From Terfezia claveryi (lineage: Eukaryota; Ascomycota; Pezizomycetes; Pezizales; Pezizaceae): DNA of 64,000 nucleotides. The stretch lies in assembly GCA_015179025.1 (NCBI GenBank), contig WHUX01000076.1:186001-250000 (forward strand), in the 5' to 3' direction. Positions 42,661-52,125 of the stretch are shown here, piece after piece. A program made the translations under genes and the position numbers. Position 1 is the stretch's first letter. Every line of letters begins with the position of its first letter. The notes beneath the pieces are model-generated. The model ran no database searches. It worked only from the letters and a program-made list of their open reading frames with translations, and had not been told where the DNA came from.

Positions 42661-42734
42661 TAAGCTTAAGCCTCGATACTTCCAGCTCTTGCAACATCTC
42701 CCCTTACCTGATCAACATCCTTTAAAGATACTTA

Positions 42735-42911
42735 TCAATCCCCCAGTGCCATCAGTACTCCAAGATACATATATTCGGAGGCTTCAATAATGTCTTCCTT
42801 TAACCGATTGCCATGGTCTATAACTAATATTGCGGAACTACTGAATACACTCTCAATCTCTGAACTCATTGCTGGAATAGCCAAAAAATTAAGTGCCATT
42901 ATAGCAAGTTG
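42735..42911 (-). pseudogene. hAT transposase C-terminal dimerisation domain fragment
   Basis: The minus strand reads QLAIMALNFLAIPAMSSEIE, SVFSSSAILVIDHGNRLKED, then EASEYMYLGVLMALGD and TGA at 42735-42737. The pattern LA...LAIPAMSSE.E.VFS is the diagnostic hAT C-terminal domain. No upstream DDE/RNase H-fold region is present. It is a scrap between element A1 and the RecQ fragment. Confidence 0.8.
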
Positions 42912-43058
42912 AGCGAAGCCGGCCTTGTGTTGAATTACTCAAGTATTGATGCATGCAGAAGTCTTTTTTCATGTGATTGCTTATACTCCGTACCAGAATG
43001 GGATTGCGATATTCGATTAGACAGTGGAAAAGTGTTTGCAATCTCCTATGCCACTGTT

Positions 43059-43200
43059 TCCGTAATATGCAAAAGGTATATTCAAAGGCACTGGGGAAAT
43101 GAGCAATGTCGCATAATGGTAGCTACTTCCGCATGGGGTATGGGTGTTAACGACCAGCGGGTTGAAAGAGTGATTCAATGGCGAGTCAAAGATCGCTGTA
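43059..43200 (+). pseudogene. RecQ-type helicase fragment (motifs V-VI)
   Basis: The plus frame reads RHWGNEQCRIMVATSAWGMG, then VNDQRVERVIQWRVKD. CRIMVATSAWGMGVND is the RecQ-family segment that in active enzymes reads VATxAFGMGID, followed by VRxVIHxxxP-type sequence. Fungal genomes carry RecQ-like genes in subtelomeres and in mobile elements, and this looks like such a relic. The rest of the helicase is absent; a 22-T run starts at 43217. Confidence 0.7.
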
Positions 43201-43216
43201 TGCAAAATAGTAATCT

Positions 43217-43345
43217 TTTTTTTTTTTTTTTTTTTTCGAACTCATTACTCGTGTGCGCAACCTTAAGGGTCGCATGACGAGCCACGCGGAAGCCCGGGTG
43301 GATTCAAGATACCTATCCACAGACAACGCTAGACAGATAACCAAA
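43217..43345 (-). mobile_element. A-tailed retroposon family, reverse fragment
   Basis: Starts on the plus strand with a run of about 22 T. On the minus strand it reads TTGAATCCACCCGGGCTTCC, GCGTGGCTCGTCATGCG and then the A-run, i.e. the family 3' end with diverged sequence just before the tail. Confidence 0.6.
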
Positions 43346-43424
43346 CGAGAGATAACGCACGCCCCACTGGCAACAGTTCTACCCTACGGAAAAGTGACTG
43401 CCATAGCAACCTTGGCCCACAAAA

Positions 43425-43540
43425 GGGTCTGGCCGATTAACTGGCCTTACCCTTGAATCCACCGGATTTCCGTGTGGCTCCTCATAGCCCCCCCATTGGG
43501 GCTGCATAGGAGTACTAAGTATTTAAAAAAAAAAAAAAAA
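43425..43540 (+). mobile_element. A-tailed retroposon, truncated, with TSD
   Basis: A 116-bp copy: GGGTCTGGCCGATTAACTGG to GGGGCTGCATAGGAGTACTA and a run of 16 A. It is bounded by a 13-bp duplication ttggcccacaaaa at 43412-43424 and 43541-43553. This copy begins exactly where homology to the 3' half of the 331-bp element begins, showing 5' truncation. Confidence 0.9.
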
Positions 43541-43683
43541 TTGGCCCACAAAACGTTGGCCCGCAACACGCTCAGCCCCACACGCTCCCTAACCTTCGTA
43601 TCCTTTCTTACTTCCTGTCCCATGTTCGACCACATCAACACTTTGGCAACCTCAACACCCACCCCCTGTCGGTGCCAAAATCC

Positions 43684-43842
43684 TTGCTACATCCAATACT
43701 AGTACGTAAGGTAAATCCTCGACAGTGGTTCTGGAGAGGCTCTACGGGCCGGACTCAGGAAACGACCTCCTTGCTACATGCTACATCCAATACTAGTACG
43801 TATGGTAATTCCTTGACAGTGGTTCTGGAGAGGCTCTGCTAG
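43684..43842. repeat. tandem duplication of about 96 bp
   Basis: GCTACATCCAATACTAGTAC...GACAGTGGTTCTGGAGAGGC occurs at about 43686-43744 and again at about 43782-43840 with a few base changes. Not coding. Confidence 0.75.
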
Positions 43843-44044
43843 TAAACGATAGCAAGGAGAGGGCACCGACTGCATCTCCCCAACGATCACTTCAATGGCT
43901 GCAGCAACAATAAAAGAAATCCAGCATGAAATGACAGATACTCCCGGCATCCACGAAATGATGGTAAGCAATACAAATCCTTCCTTGCTCCACCCTCTAT
44001 AAATCCCCTTTTTACCGTCCAGCTAGGTGATGGTATAGATAGGC

Positions 44045-44740
44045 AAAATACAGGCAAACCCCTATGATAGCATAACGTCGGGACCGGGGTTCTTATGCTA
44101 ATAAAGGAGTTATATTTAGAGAGGTTTTGCTTGACATCACGTGAACATGGTAATATAATGTCCAATTTATGAAATCTAGCTACACGCACTGCCCCCGCCC
44201 CGCTGCCCCGCTACTTCCACTACCTCCACTTCCTCCGCTAACTCGGAATCTTTTTAAAATCCCTAGTATTAGCTCTAGACTTCATGGCTTCTGGACAAAT
44301 AAAGCATAAGAAATACAGTAGATTGATTAATTGGTTTTCTTGAACCTAACATTAAACCACTGTGCCAACTCCTGCTGTGTTGCCTTTGAATGTCCTTTTG
44401 CATGCGAAAATAACTGGAAGCGCTCACTGTCTATTGCATCAACCTCTCGACGGCGGGGTGATTTGGGGTCTACTCTGTGTTGTTCGAGCAGGCTAGGCTC
44501 GATCGCAATTGAACTGAGAGATTTATCCATTGTTGATGTAGAGATCGCAGCACACAAGCAAATTTTCTTAAGTTGGGTCCGTCCCATTCCACTATTGTAA
44601 ATATGCGGGGTAAATTGTTAGCAATTGGCACGATTGGGACTGGTAAAATGCTATGCATGCTATTACAGAGTTATGCTGTTTTCGCCATAGTCCCAAACTC
44701 GGGACCGGGGGGTACTATGCTAATAGCCAGGTTTGCCTGT
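44045..44740 (-). mobile_element. pogo/Fot1-like element remnant, copy 2
   Basis: Same order of parts as 13795-14610: GCATAACGTCGGGACCGGGG, CACGTGAACATGGTAATATA, a poly-CCGC/TACCTCC stretch (short here) and the HTH fragment. It ends in GTACTATGCTAATAGCC. Similarity of about 600 bp shows two copies of one deleted family. Confidence 0.7.
44280..44530 (-). pseudogene. CENP-B-like HTH fragment, copy 2
   Basis: ATG at 44530 (MDKSLSSIAIEPSLLEQHRV), then AIDSERFQLFSHAKGHSKAT and QQELAQWFNVRFKK in one frame. The frame is lost before the INQSTV of the recognition helix. Compared with the 14-kb copy it carries an extra EQHRVDPKSPRR segment. No catalytic domain follows. Confidence 0.68.
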
Positions 44741-46290
44741 ATACCTCCACCGCATCTGACTCCTTGTCTTGTCCCTCTTCTTTCTTCCATATGGGATTGT
44801 CTAGCTCTTCCCAAGTAGAGGCAGTCCCTATAAGCTGACGGCGTTGTTCGTGATACTGGCAATAGTGAAAGGTAACACGGTATCCATCCTCAGTGGGGTG
44901 GTTACAGTGCAGGCATGTAGCCGAGTCAGTTGTCCTAACAGTGAACAGCCAAACTATTGATAGGCCTCGGTTGGTTCGTAACCAAGTATATGCGGCAAGT
45001 GAATGCCTGTGCCATAGGACGCGGTGTACACCAAACCCTGGTTCCGACCGTTGGGCTTTCCTGTTAGCCTTCGCCGCTGCCCTCATGCCTGCTGCTGTAG
45101 CTGTCCTTCTGCTGCCAGCAATACGCCCTAGTGCCGACTCGTAAGCTGCTTGCCTATCTGCCTTCTCATTTCCTGGGATGCCGATATGGCTCCTGACCCA
45201 GCCTATCGCTGTTGCTAGGGATGCACGTCTTGCGAGCACATCTTTGAGCTTCCTCTCAATACCAGATCTGGGCGGACCTCCTTTGGCTAAGTTTCGAAGA
45301 GCTTGGAGACTTGCCATGGAATCCGTAAGGACGAGGAGTTTAGGTAGGCCAGTATTGAGGGCCAGGGCTAGTCCACTTTCCTCTCCATCGGCTACCATTG
45401 CCAGTGTCCCTAAAAAGGCTCCCTGTGCTGTGTAGGGTGTTACAGCTGCCGCTGCTACCTCTCAATCTTTCCACCAGTACCATTGGTAAATATCATTGAC
45501 CACCCTTCTTCCGCTTTCTTATCAAGTTCCTTTTGCCACTCCTTCTTGTTGCTGGACCTGAGATTGTCTATTGAAATAATATCGAAGGCTATAAGTGAAG
45601 CTTCACGGTAATCATCCTGGTCTCCAAATGAGAGTTCTTTGGGCTCTGCCCCAGTCTGGTAAAATGCTGCATGGATAGGGCCTGCAACATGATCTGGCCT
45701 CTTCTATCGTTCCATATGGTTTTGCCTGGTGTAGCCATTGCTAGCTCTTTCCGGATATTAATATCACCCGTACGAACTGCCCTCGTTGCCCAGGATATGG
45801 CTAGGCTGTCCAGTTTTGACTCCAGAGGCTCTACTCCTGCAATCATGCTAGCTTTTGGTGGCTGCTTCCAAAATAAGCCCCTGTAATCTTTCTAAGAGCT
45901 CGGTATTCCAGCCTGTTGAAAGTATTGAGCTGCCCATTATATTGTCCAGGTCGATACCAGATTTCTGCACTTCATGTGAAGACTGGCCGGATCAGCCCAG
46001 TGTACATAGCTCTGCTTGCCTTACTACTGATGCCTCCATTGCTATTGGAGAGCCGCTCCATCACTGCTAAGAGTGTGGCTGCCTTCGAAGTGCGTATTTT
46101 GATATGTGGAGTAAAGTGCAGTTTCCTATCTACCAGGATACCTAGAGTCGTGATGGGTTTACTATTCTTGCTGGAATCTCCGAAGTCAATCTTCCTCGGT
46201 CGACCTCTAGTTTCAATTCGATTGCCATTATAGTCGACCAACTTCCGAGGCGGGAATGGGAGGGAACACTCCACGTCGTGCAAGTGCTAG
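44715..46290 (-). pseudogene. non-LTR retrotransposon (LINE) RT/RNase H region, decayed
   Basis: Read on the minus strand from 46283: the C-terminal half of a reverse transcriptase (GILVDRKLHFTPHIKIRTSK, NRLEYRALRKITGAYFGSS, ESKLDSLAISWATRAVRTGD), then an RNase H domain (VMADGEESG-like start, LLVLTDSMASLQALRNLAKG, IGWVRSHIGIPGNEKADRQA) and a terminal zinc-knuckle-like CLHCNHPTEDGYRVTFHYCQ. The RNase H domain at the C-terminus is typical of Tad1/I-type fungal LINEs. Several stops and frame changes lie in the RT part. The 5' side is cut by element A2 at 46294. No A-tail remains because the pogo remnant abuts at 44.7 kb. Confidence 0.8.
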
Positions 46291-46293
46291 GTA

Positions 46294-46782
46294 CAGATGA
46301 TGCTCGATACAAGCATATCGTCCGGACGGTGAGGAATATGCTTATAACCAATATATTCTTATATCACGAGAAAATGAGTAAGTATAGAATAAATTCGGAA
46401 AATTTGCGGAATAGCATTATCAATATGACGGAAGTATTACAGGAGGCAAATAAAGAGATATATGAAAGTACAGGGGCTAGAATTTTAAGAGGAGGAGAGC
46501 TATCATTTGCAAAGTAGCGATTGTGTATTGAGCTTCGTTATGTTGTAACAATTCTTCTATGTTATTGTATGCTCACGTTGCAGAGCGGGGTTATTTCTTA
46601 TCGATAAGCCTCTCTGTGTGGTTTAGTGCGTCGCTTGATACAAGCATACTATGGTGACTAAGCGAAAAAAATAAGAATATTCTAGTATCCAAACTATGCT
46701 TATTTACTATGTGGGACCGGCGGAGGTATGCTTGTATCCAATATATGCTTATATTTGGTATGCTTGTATCGAGCGTCATCTG
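46294..46782. mobile_element. TA-flanked element, copy A2
   Basis: Inverted repeats CAGATGATGCTCGATACAAG (46294) and complement CTTGTATCGAGCGTCATCTG (ending 46782), one mismatch. TA flanks at 46292-46293 and 46783-46784. It is oriented opposite to A1 and inserted in or beside the LINE. Subterminal AAGAATATTCT/GCGAAAAAAATAAG blocks are shared with A1. Confidence 0.9.
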
Positions 46783-46784
46783 TA

Positions 46785-48235
46785 GGCTGACAGGTCACCT
46801 CTCGGGCATATCTTCGACATATGCTTTGGTTAGTAAGGTGTGGACGAGTGTTGCCTGCCGACGCATCCAAAACGTCTCGCGGATTTCATCGGGTCACCTT
46901 GCGAGACCCTGAGGGCCATGGGTGTCACAGAGATACAGCTTCACAAAGAGTTCGGGTCTGAAACACCATTCTCCATTGTGACAATCTCCCGACATACCTT
47001 GGTAGCCGGAAAGGAGACTAAAAACTCCCGAGCGGCAGTCACCATCTCGTAGGGGGTTGGTGGGCTCGACAGGACGGTTCTAAAGCCGGGGTCGGTCCCA
47101 GCGAGCCTCATGCTCCATCGTTCGGTGATCAGCCACTCGTGTGAACTCAATATCTAGGCAGTCTTAACTGTTAAGCTCCCCTTCGAGTCCTGGTGGGGGC
47201 CTCGGGAACTTGTCGTAGCGTGCTCACCTCCCTGCAGTGGTGAGAGCAGAAGGTCGCTGTTCCCTACGCAACTCAGGTATGTGCCACTCGACTGATAGTC
47301 TTAACTGCTACACCAGTCCTTCGAGTCCTGGTGGGGGCCCCTGACAGTCGAAGGTTATAGAGGGTCGAAATGCACCTGGGGTCGGGTTAGGGCAGAGACA
47401 GCAACTCGTCATAGAGGAAGCACCCCCAGTCGTATATAATAGACCAGCACTTATCGTGGGACTGAGCTAAGGCGATGACTCCCGGAATTCGAAATACACC
47501 TGGGGGGAGTTAGGGCAGAGAAAGCAACTCACCGATGATGGAGGGGTAGCATAGTCTGCACTGAAGTGAGCGAAGCTTTAGCGACGGGGCTTAAGGTGCA
47601 AAGGGCGCATTTAATTCTCATCAGGTACGAAAGTATCATTCCTAATATACTGGGTTAACGCTCCAGACCACTATGTGCAAGTGCTATTTAGGATGACAGG
47701 TCACTCAAAACCTTTTTATGATCAAAAGATGAGTCCGAGCATACCTATCCAGGAGGGTAGGGAGATCATGATGAGATTAATACCAGGGGGGGGAGGGCCC
47801 TCCCTGGGAGCTGGATCACATCACATTCGTCTGCCCACGCTTCGGTCGCATCAGAGGAATGCTTCTGGGAGGGAGAAGCAGTTGGGAAGAGCTCGATAAG
47901 CCGGAGTGGAGAAAAGAGGGGGAAGAAACTTACGAGGCCACGAAGGCCTTTTTCAAGCTCTTATATCACGAGCTCACCTAGGCATATTTCGATCCCCTCT
48001 CATATCAGTTCGTTATTTCATCCACTAGTTCTTGTCTCCTAGTGGGTCCTCATGGGCCCCACCACGAATCCCCTTGTCCAGTCTATCATTTTTCTAGTTC
48101 TGTCCCATCCTTGTCATATCAGTTTCGTCATTTCACAGTTTCTGTCCCAGTTCTCCTATCAGTTATCCATTAGTTATTCCTTTGTCCACTTATCACGACT
48201 CCCTTTATCAATAAGTTCATATTTGTATCTAGATC
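46785..48235. other. spacer with a diverged tandem duplication
   Basis: At 47159-47215 and 47299-47355 the segment AGTCTTAACTG...CCTTCGAGTCCTGGTGGGGG repeats, and at 47368-47425 and 47488-47545 the segment CACCTGGGG...TTAGGGCAGAGA.AGCAACTC repeats. These look like two 120-140 bp duplications. The first half of the region, and 47.6-48.0 kb, show no gene. Confidence 0.55.
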
Positions 48236-48360
48236 GCGCGGGTCTGGCAGATTAACTTGCCTTGTCCTTCAATCCACCCGGGTTTCCGGGTGGCTCCTCA
48301 TGGCCCCCCCAACGGGGCCGCAAGGTAGTAACTAGTTTTTTTAAAAAAAAAAAAAAAAAA
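48236..48360 (+). mobile_element. A-tailed retroposon copy
   Basis: GCGGGTCTGGCAGATTAACT, TGAATCCACCCGGGTTTCCG and GGCTCCTCATGGCC, ending in 18 A at 48343-48360. The sequence further left (48.04-48.23 kb, TCAGTTTCGTCATT...) is only weakly similar to the 5' half of the 331-bp copy, so the 5' limit is uncertain. Confidence 0.75.
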
Positions 48361-48596
48361 GCCATTATAGTCGAATTTCACCTTGCTCTCACACTTTCGT
48401 TTTGCACCTTCACCTGATTTATCCACTGTTTGACTTATATTTGGTAGTTTGGTGGCCTAGTTTTTACGTACAGAACTTGTTACATTTGATGTAGTTTTGC
48501 CAAGCGACCAATCGTAAACTAGCCTACATACGAAAAATAAATGTAATACACCAGACCCTCGTGCCAACCAGACTACAGACCCTCCTAGTCTGGTTG

Positions 48597-48690
48597 TTAG
48601 TCTGGTTGAGCGCACCCGGAAACCCGGATGGATTCAGGACAAGGCAAGTTAATCTGCCAGGTCGGGCGCCTATATATCGCAAAGTAACAA
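48597..48690 (-). mobile_element. A-tailed retroposon family, reverse fragment
   Basis: The minus strand reads CGACCTGGCAGATTAACTTG, CCTTGTCCTGAATCC, ATCCGGGTTTCCGGG. The A-tail side is lost next to AGTCTGGTTG motifs at 48560-48610. Confidence 0.6.
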
Positions 48691-48743
48691 AACTCAAGAG
48701 CCAGGACGTAACAGCAGAAATAACCAACCAACGTCAGGACTTT

Positions 48744-49005
48744 GATTCTGATTCTGATTCACAGTGTTTGCAACGGGCCAGGCCACCATTCAGGCCGAGG
48801 TCCGTGCTGGCCTGAAACAGCCTGGACCGGCCCCGGCGGACCAGGCGGACCAGGCGGACCAGGCGGACCAGGCGGACCAGGCAGACCAGGCGGACCAGGC
48901 CACGGCCCAGTCCGCTTGATTATTCAGGCCAGGCCCCGGCCGAGGTCTATCTGGTCCAAGCCGGCGCGGGCCATGGTTGAGGCCGGCCGGCCCGTTGAGA
49001 AAGCT
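48744..49005 (+). repeat. GC-rich CCAGGC dispersed repeat, copy 3, with 9-bp array
   Basis: Starts with GATTCT hexamers and CAGTGTTTGCAACGGGCC. The core at 48834-48900 is about seven tandem CCAGGCGGA units. The right part repeats copy 1 (CAGGCCAGGCCCCGGCCGAG, GCCGGCGCGGGCCATGG). It is the most complete copy and links copies 1 and 2. Confidence 0.8.
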
Positions 49006-49135
49006 GGGATAACCCCGAGATGCCTGACTGAAGCCCACCCCGACCGAACAAGTGAGATTAATGAAGCTAAAAGGTAAATAAACTAAGGGACTGTGGCTAG
49101 AGGATCCGTTCTCTTCCTCCCTATGTTCGTCCCGT

Positions 49136-49199
49136 TCCTCATGGCCCCCCTAACGGGGCTGCATAGGAGTATCAAGTATTTAAAAAAAAAAAAAAAAAA
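49136..49199 (+). mobile_element. 64-bp truncated retroposon with TSD
   Basis: Only TCCTCATGGCCCCCCTAACG, GGGCTGCATAGGAGTATCAA and an 18-A tail, framed by the 14-bp duplication tatgttcgtcccgt at 49122-49135 and 49200-49213. This is an extreme 5' truncation and an informative proof of retrotransposition. Confidence 0.9.
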
Positions 49200-49213
49200 T
49201 ATGTTCGTCCCGT

Positions 49214-49558
49214 GTCGTGGGACCCGTATTCATAGGCTCCACTCTCCCGGCAAGCCGTCTATATAGGAAGCCGACGAAAGGCCTCGGGAAGAGGTTACAG
49301 GCCGGGACTCCTGGCGGTAATATGTAGGGAGTGTTGTAACCCGGTGATCCCTACAGTCTGAGTAACAACCTTACAAGACCGGGGACGCATGGCTTTGTGC
49401 CGATCCAGGTCCGCTCAAGAGTTTACCAGAGTCTTAGACAAGGATGGGTGCAGCATGGGTAAACCGGAGCAGTGTATTTAATAATTATTCACTCGAATAA
49501 ATATTGAATACGGACATGAACCTCGGTGAAGTGTAAGATCATCACAGATGGTTGGTAT
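49214..49558. other. unassigned spacer, possible LTR scrap
   Basis: No gene. The sequence TGTCGTGGGACCCG...AATAATTATTCACTCGAATA has an LTR-like flavour (promoter-like AT block, start TGT) but I find no matching copy or target duplication. Confidence 0.35.
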
Positions 49559-49640
49559 ACAGTAAGTCTCGTTATAAGAAACTCCTCGGGACCGGCTTGG
49601 AGTTTCTTATACACAAAGAGAGGTTTCTTATAATGAGATA
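49559..49640. repeat. 82-bp hairpin-forming repeat
   Basis: TACAGTAAGTCTCGTTATAAG at its start is mirrored by CTTATAATGAGATA at its end, and an inner hairpin ATAAGAAACTCC / GGAGTTTCTTAT lies at about 49571-49605. It sits directly against the pogo-like element and looks like a MITE end pair from another family. Confidence 0.6.
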
Positions 49641-51293
49641 CCGTATTAATTCGCAAGTAAGAAAGTGCTACTCGGCAGGACAGTATTCGCGTATAAGACA
49701 GGGGTAAACCAGCCTAATTTTGGCCGAGATATCCGAATCGTGTTTTAGAGAGCAAATTTTTCTTATAAGACAGTAGTATAGTAATATCAACGTTGACTGG
49801 CGCAACCGGTTCTTTCCCTCATCACCATCACTTGTTGCGATGCCAATTCCACAGGCGCCTCGTCCTGGACCCAGTGCGCAAACCACTGGCCAAAAACCTC
49901 GCGCAACCTCAGTATTGCAACTGCAGAACTCTATGTAAGATTACGAGGTTATATGAGCGAGGAATTGTGAAGAAATCGAGTGTGTATATTCAAATAGATA
50001 GTAGAGTTATCTTAGGTATCGCTATAGACTTATTGCTACGGTCCTAGTGCTCTCTAGAAGAATTCCCTTTTCCTACGACATTTCCAGCTCCTTATATCCT
50101 GCTTCCCTAATTGAGACCGGCCTCTTTGGGATCCTTGATCCTATCCCTGTTTCTACCGCAGGATTCAAACTGTCCTTTCCTAGCTAGCGATGTTTCATGG
50201 GCCGAGGGTAATTCCAACACTCTAGCAGGTGGACAGCGATTCCAGGACTATCAAACGTGGATTCCGAAGGACTTGATGTGGCACAAGACATTGTACACTT
50301 CAATGCCTTACGTGAGGCTGGAAAGCAAGCCCCCACTTTGAATATTCCAGTCGGATCCGAAGACATCAATACACCCGGGAATTCAAACTGGCAGCTATCA
50401 CATATGCTAAAGAACATACCTCCCCCTCTATCGATCCAATTACGGAGGCAGTTATAGCTCGGCGATTTTCAAAATACCGTGTTGCACAGATTCTAGGTAT
50501 TTCCGAAAAAATGCTTAAATCCTGACTGTCAAAAAAAGATGAAGGATATGCATACAGTTCCCGTTATGGTTCCTCCTGGATGCACAAGTCTAGTTCAACC
50601 ACTAGATGTATCAGTTCATGCACCATTCAAGAAACAACTTGATGAGATATCACAATCGCACTATGCCGCCAATCTCGACAATTGGATGGAGAATAAATAT
50701 ACTGCTTCCCAACGGCGAATTCTTATGACCAAATGGGTAGCCGAGGCATGGAAGTCAGTATCTGCCAACCATGATATGATTGTAAGTACAACCTTCAAGT
50801 TCCGGCATCCACCTATACTTAGCTAATACTACTTAGACTCGCTCATTTCCCAAATGTGGAATCACTGTCCCAATCGATGGTACAACAGACTCCGAGATTC
50901 ATATTGAAGGAATCCCGAACTATACAGTCCCTGAGTGGCAATTACCTCCTGAGTCTGAAGACCAACCTGACCTGCCAACAGACACGGAGGATGAAAGTTC
51001 AGACCTTGAGATTGTGGATGATGAAGAGGAAGCGGATGGAAGTGACAATGAGCAGGGAGATTACAATACCGAAGAAGAGGCTGTTCGATATGCTGCCATT
51101 ACGCTTGGGGAGGAGATCGTGTAACTAGATACCAATTATACTACTGTCGGAATTTTTTTTTTTTCCGCGGAAATTCTTTTATAAGAAAGTATCTCGTGTT
51201 TAAGCTAGTATCGCATATAAGACAGTAAATTTAAGGCCCCTCCGACCGCCCGTTCGTGAATAAGACAGCATTCTTACTTGCGAATTAATACGG
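49641..51293 (+). mobile_element. pogo/Fot1-like DNA transposon, deleted
   Basis: Terminal inverted repeats of 23 bp beginning CCGTATTAATTCGCAAGTAA at 49641 and ending with the complement at 51293, with TA on both sides (49639-49640 and 51294-51295). Subterminal ATAAGACAG motifs recur inside both ends. The 1653-bp interior holds a DDE_1 transposase C-terminal half. Confidence 0.87.
50539..51124 (+). pseudogene. DDE_1 (pogo/CENP-B-type) transposase, C-terminal half
   Basis: Two exons are readable, 50539-50781 and 50837-51124, joined by a 55-bp intron (GTAAGT, branch CTAAT, TTAG). The first has VPPGCTSLVQPLDVSVHAPF and KKQLDEISQSHY, the signature just after the second catalytic Asp of DDE_1 enzymes, and TKWVAEAWKSV. 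The second reads TRSFPKCGITVPIDGTTDSE and ends in an acidic tail to TAA at 51122-51124. Upstream, 50111-50460 holds out-of-frame scraps (WIPKDLMW; GSEDINTPGNSNWQL), and 49840-49935 reads MPIPQAPRPGPSAQTTGQ. The catalytic first half is missing, so it is dead. Confidence 0.78.
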
Positions 51294-51332
51294 TATATAC
51301 ACAAAAATTAGGGGTCTGTGCAAGGCCTGAAG

Positions 51333-51904
51333 TAGGCCTGGGCACGAGCCGGCTCGCGAGAATTGCAAGATAACTTTACATACGCTACATAACTATGTAG
51401 GCCATGGAAAATTAGAAAGACGCAGAAATATGAAAGATACGGATATAAACAGACATGGAAATAGGAAAGAATCAATTTGTACCGTTATCACCCAGCGAAA
51501 TCGGAGGCCGTCAATATTGTAGTAACCGAGCAATTTTTGTTTCTCTTCTTGTGTTGGTCGGCGTGGGTCGGCGATTGCACTTGTAAATACTTTCCATAAT
51601 AAATGTGGCGACGCGATGGCTCATCCTGAATAGATTCCCGATTAATAAATAGCCTACAACTGTAGAGAAGAGATAATGCAGAGATAGTTGTTAAACCCAC
51701 AAGATCCAGGGCGAGATACTGTATAACTGTAGTTGTGAGGGGGTGTAGTGGACTCCGGCGGAGGTGTCATTGAGGTGAAAAAAAAAACAGAGTAAGGGTG
51801 GGACTGCAACATATTTTGAAGATTTCCACTCCTCGGGTACCTTCGACCTCCTAGCACGAGCTCGAGCCGAAGTCTCGAGCCGGCTCGGCTCGTGCCCAGG
51901 CCTA
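51333..51904. mobile_element. 572-bp inverted-repeat element (hAT-like MITE)
   Basis: Ends TAGGCCTGGGCACGAGCC at 51333 and its complement at 51904. The repeat may extend outward to TGAAG(T). No convincing direct target duplication can be read. A third end-like copy occurs near 8.52 kb. The interior has no transposase. The GC-rich ends and size suit a hAT MITE, but the superfamily is uncertain. Confidence 0.7.
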
Positions 51905-51944
51905 ACTTCATTGCCTTTTATATCACCACAGTCCGAAGGCTGTG

Positions 51945-52125
51945 TGTTTTATCTTTCACCCATGCGTCTTGTGCCTTGAGCTCTCCCAGGATCGACTCAA
52001 ATGACGCCCTCTGATCCACCTTCTCGTTTGCCTTCGATACCGATATGGCCTCTAACCCAAGAGATCCTTACGTCCTTGAATGATTCTTTGATATCTGCTC
52101 GACCCCTGACCTTGGGGGTAGTCAC
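51945..52125 (-). pseudogene. LINE RNase H domain fragment
   Basis: The minus strand reads DIKESFKDVRISWVRGHIGI then, after one extra base, NEKVDQRASFESILGELKAQ. This aligns with the RNase H segment WVRSHIGIPGNEKADRQAAY of the LINE at 45.2 kb. No other part of a LINE is present. Confidence 0.75.

Noticed and set aside
47159..47355. tRNA-like TTCGAGTCC blocks
   Set aside because: The presumed D-arm lies in the wrong orientation and no acceptor stem pairs.
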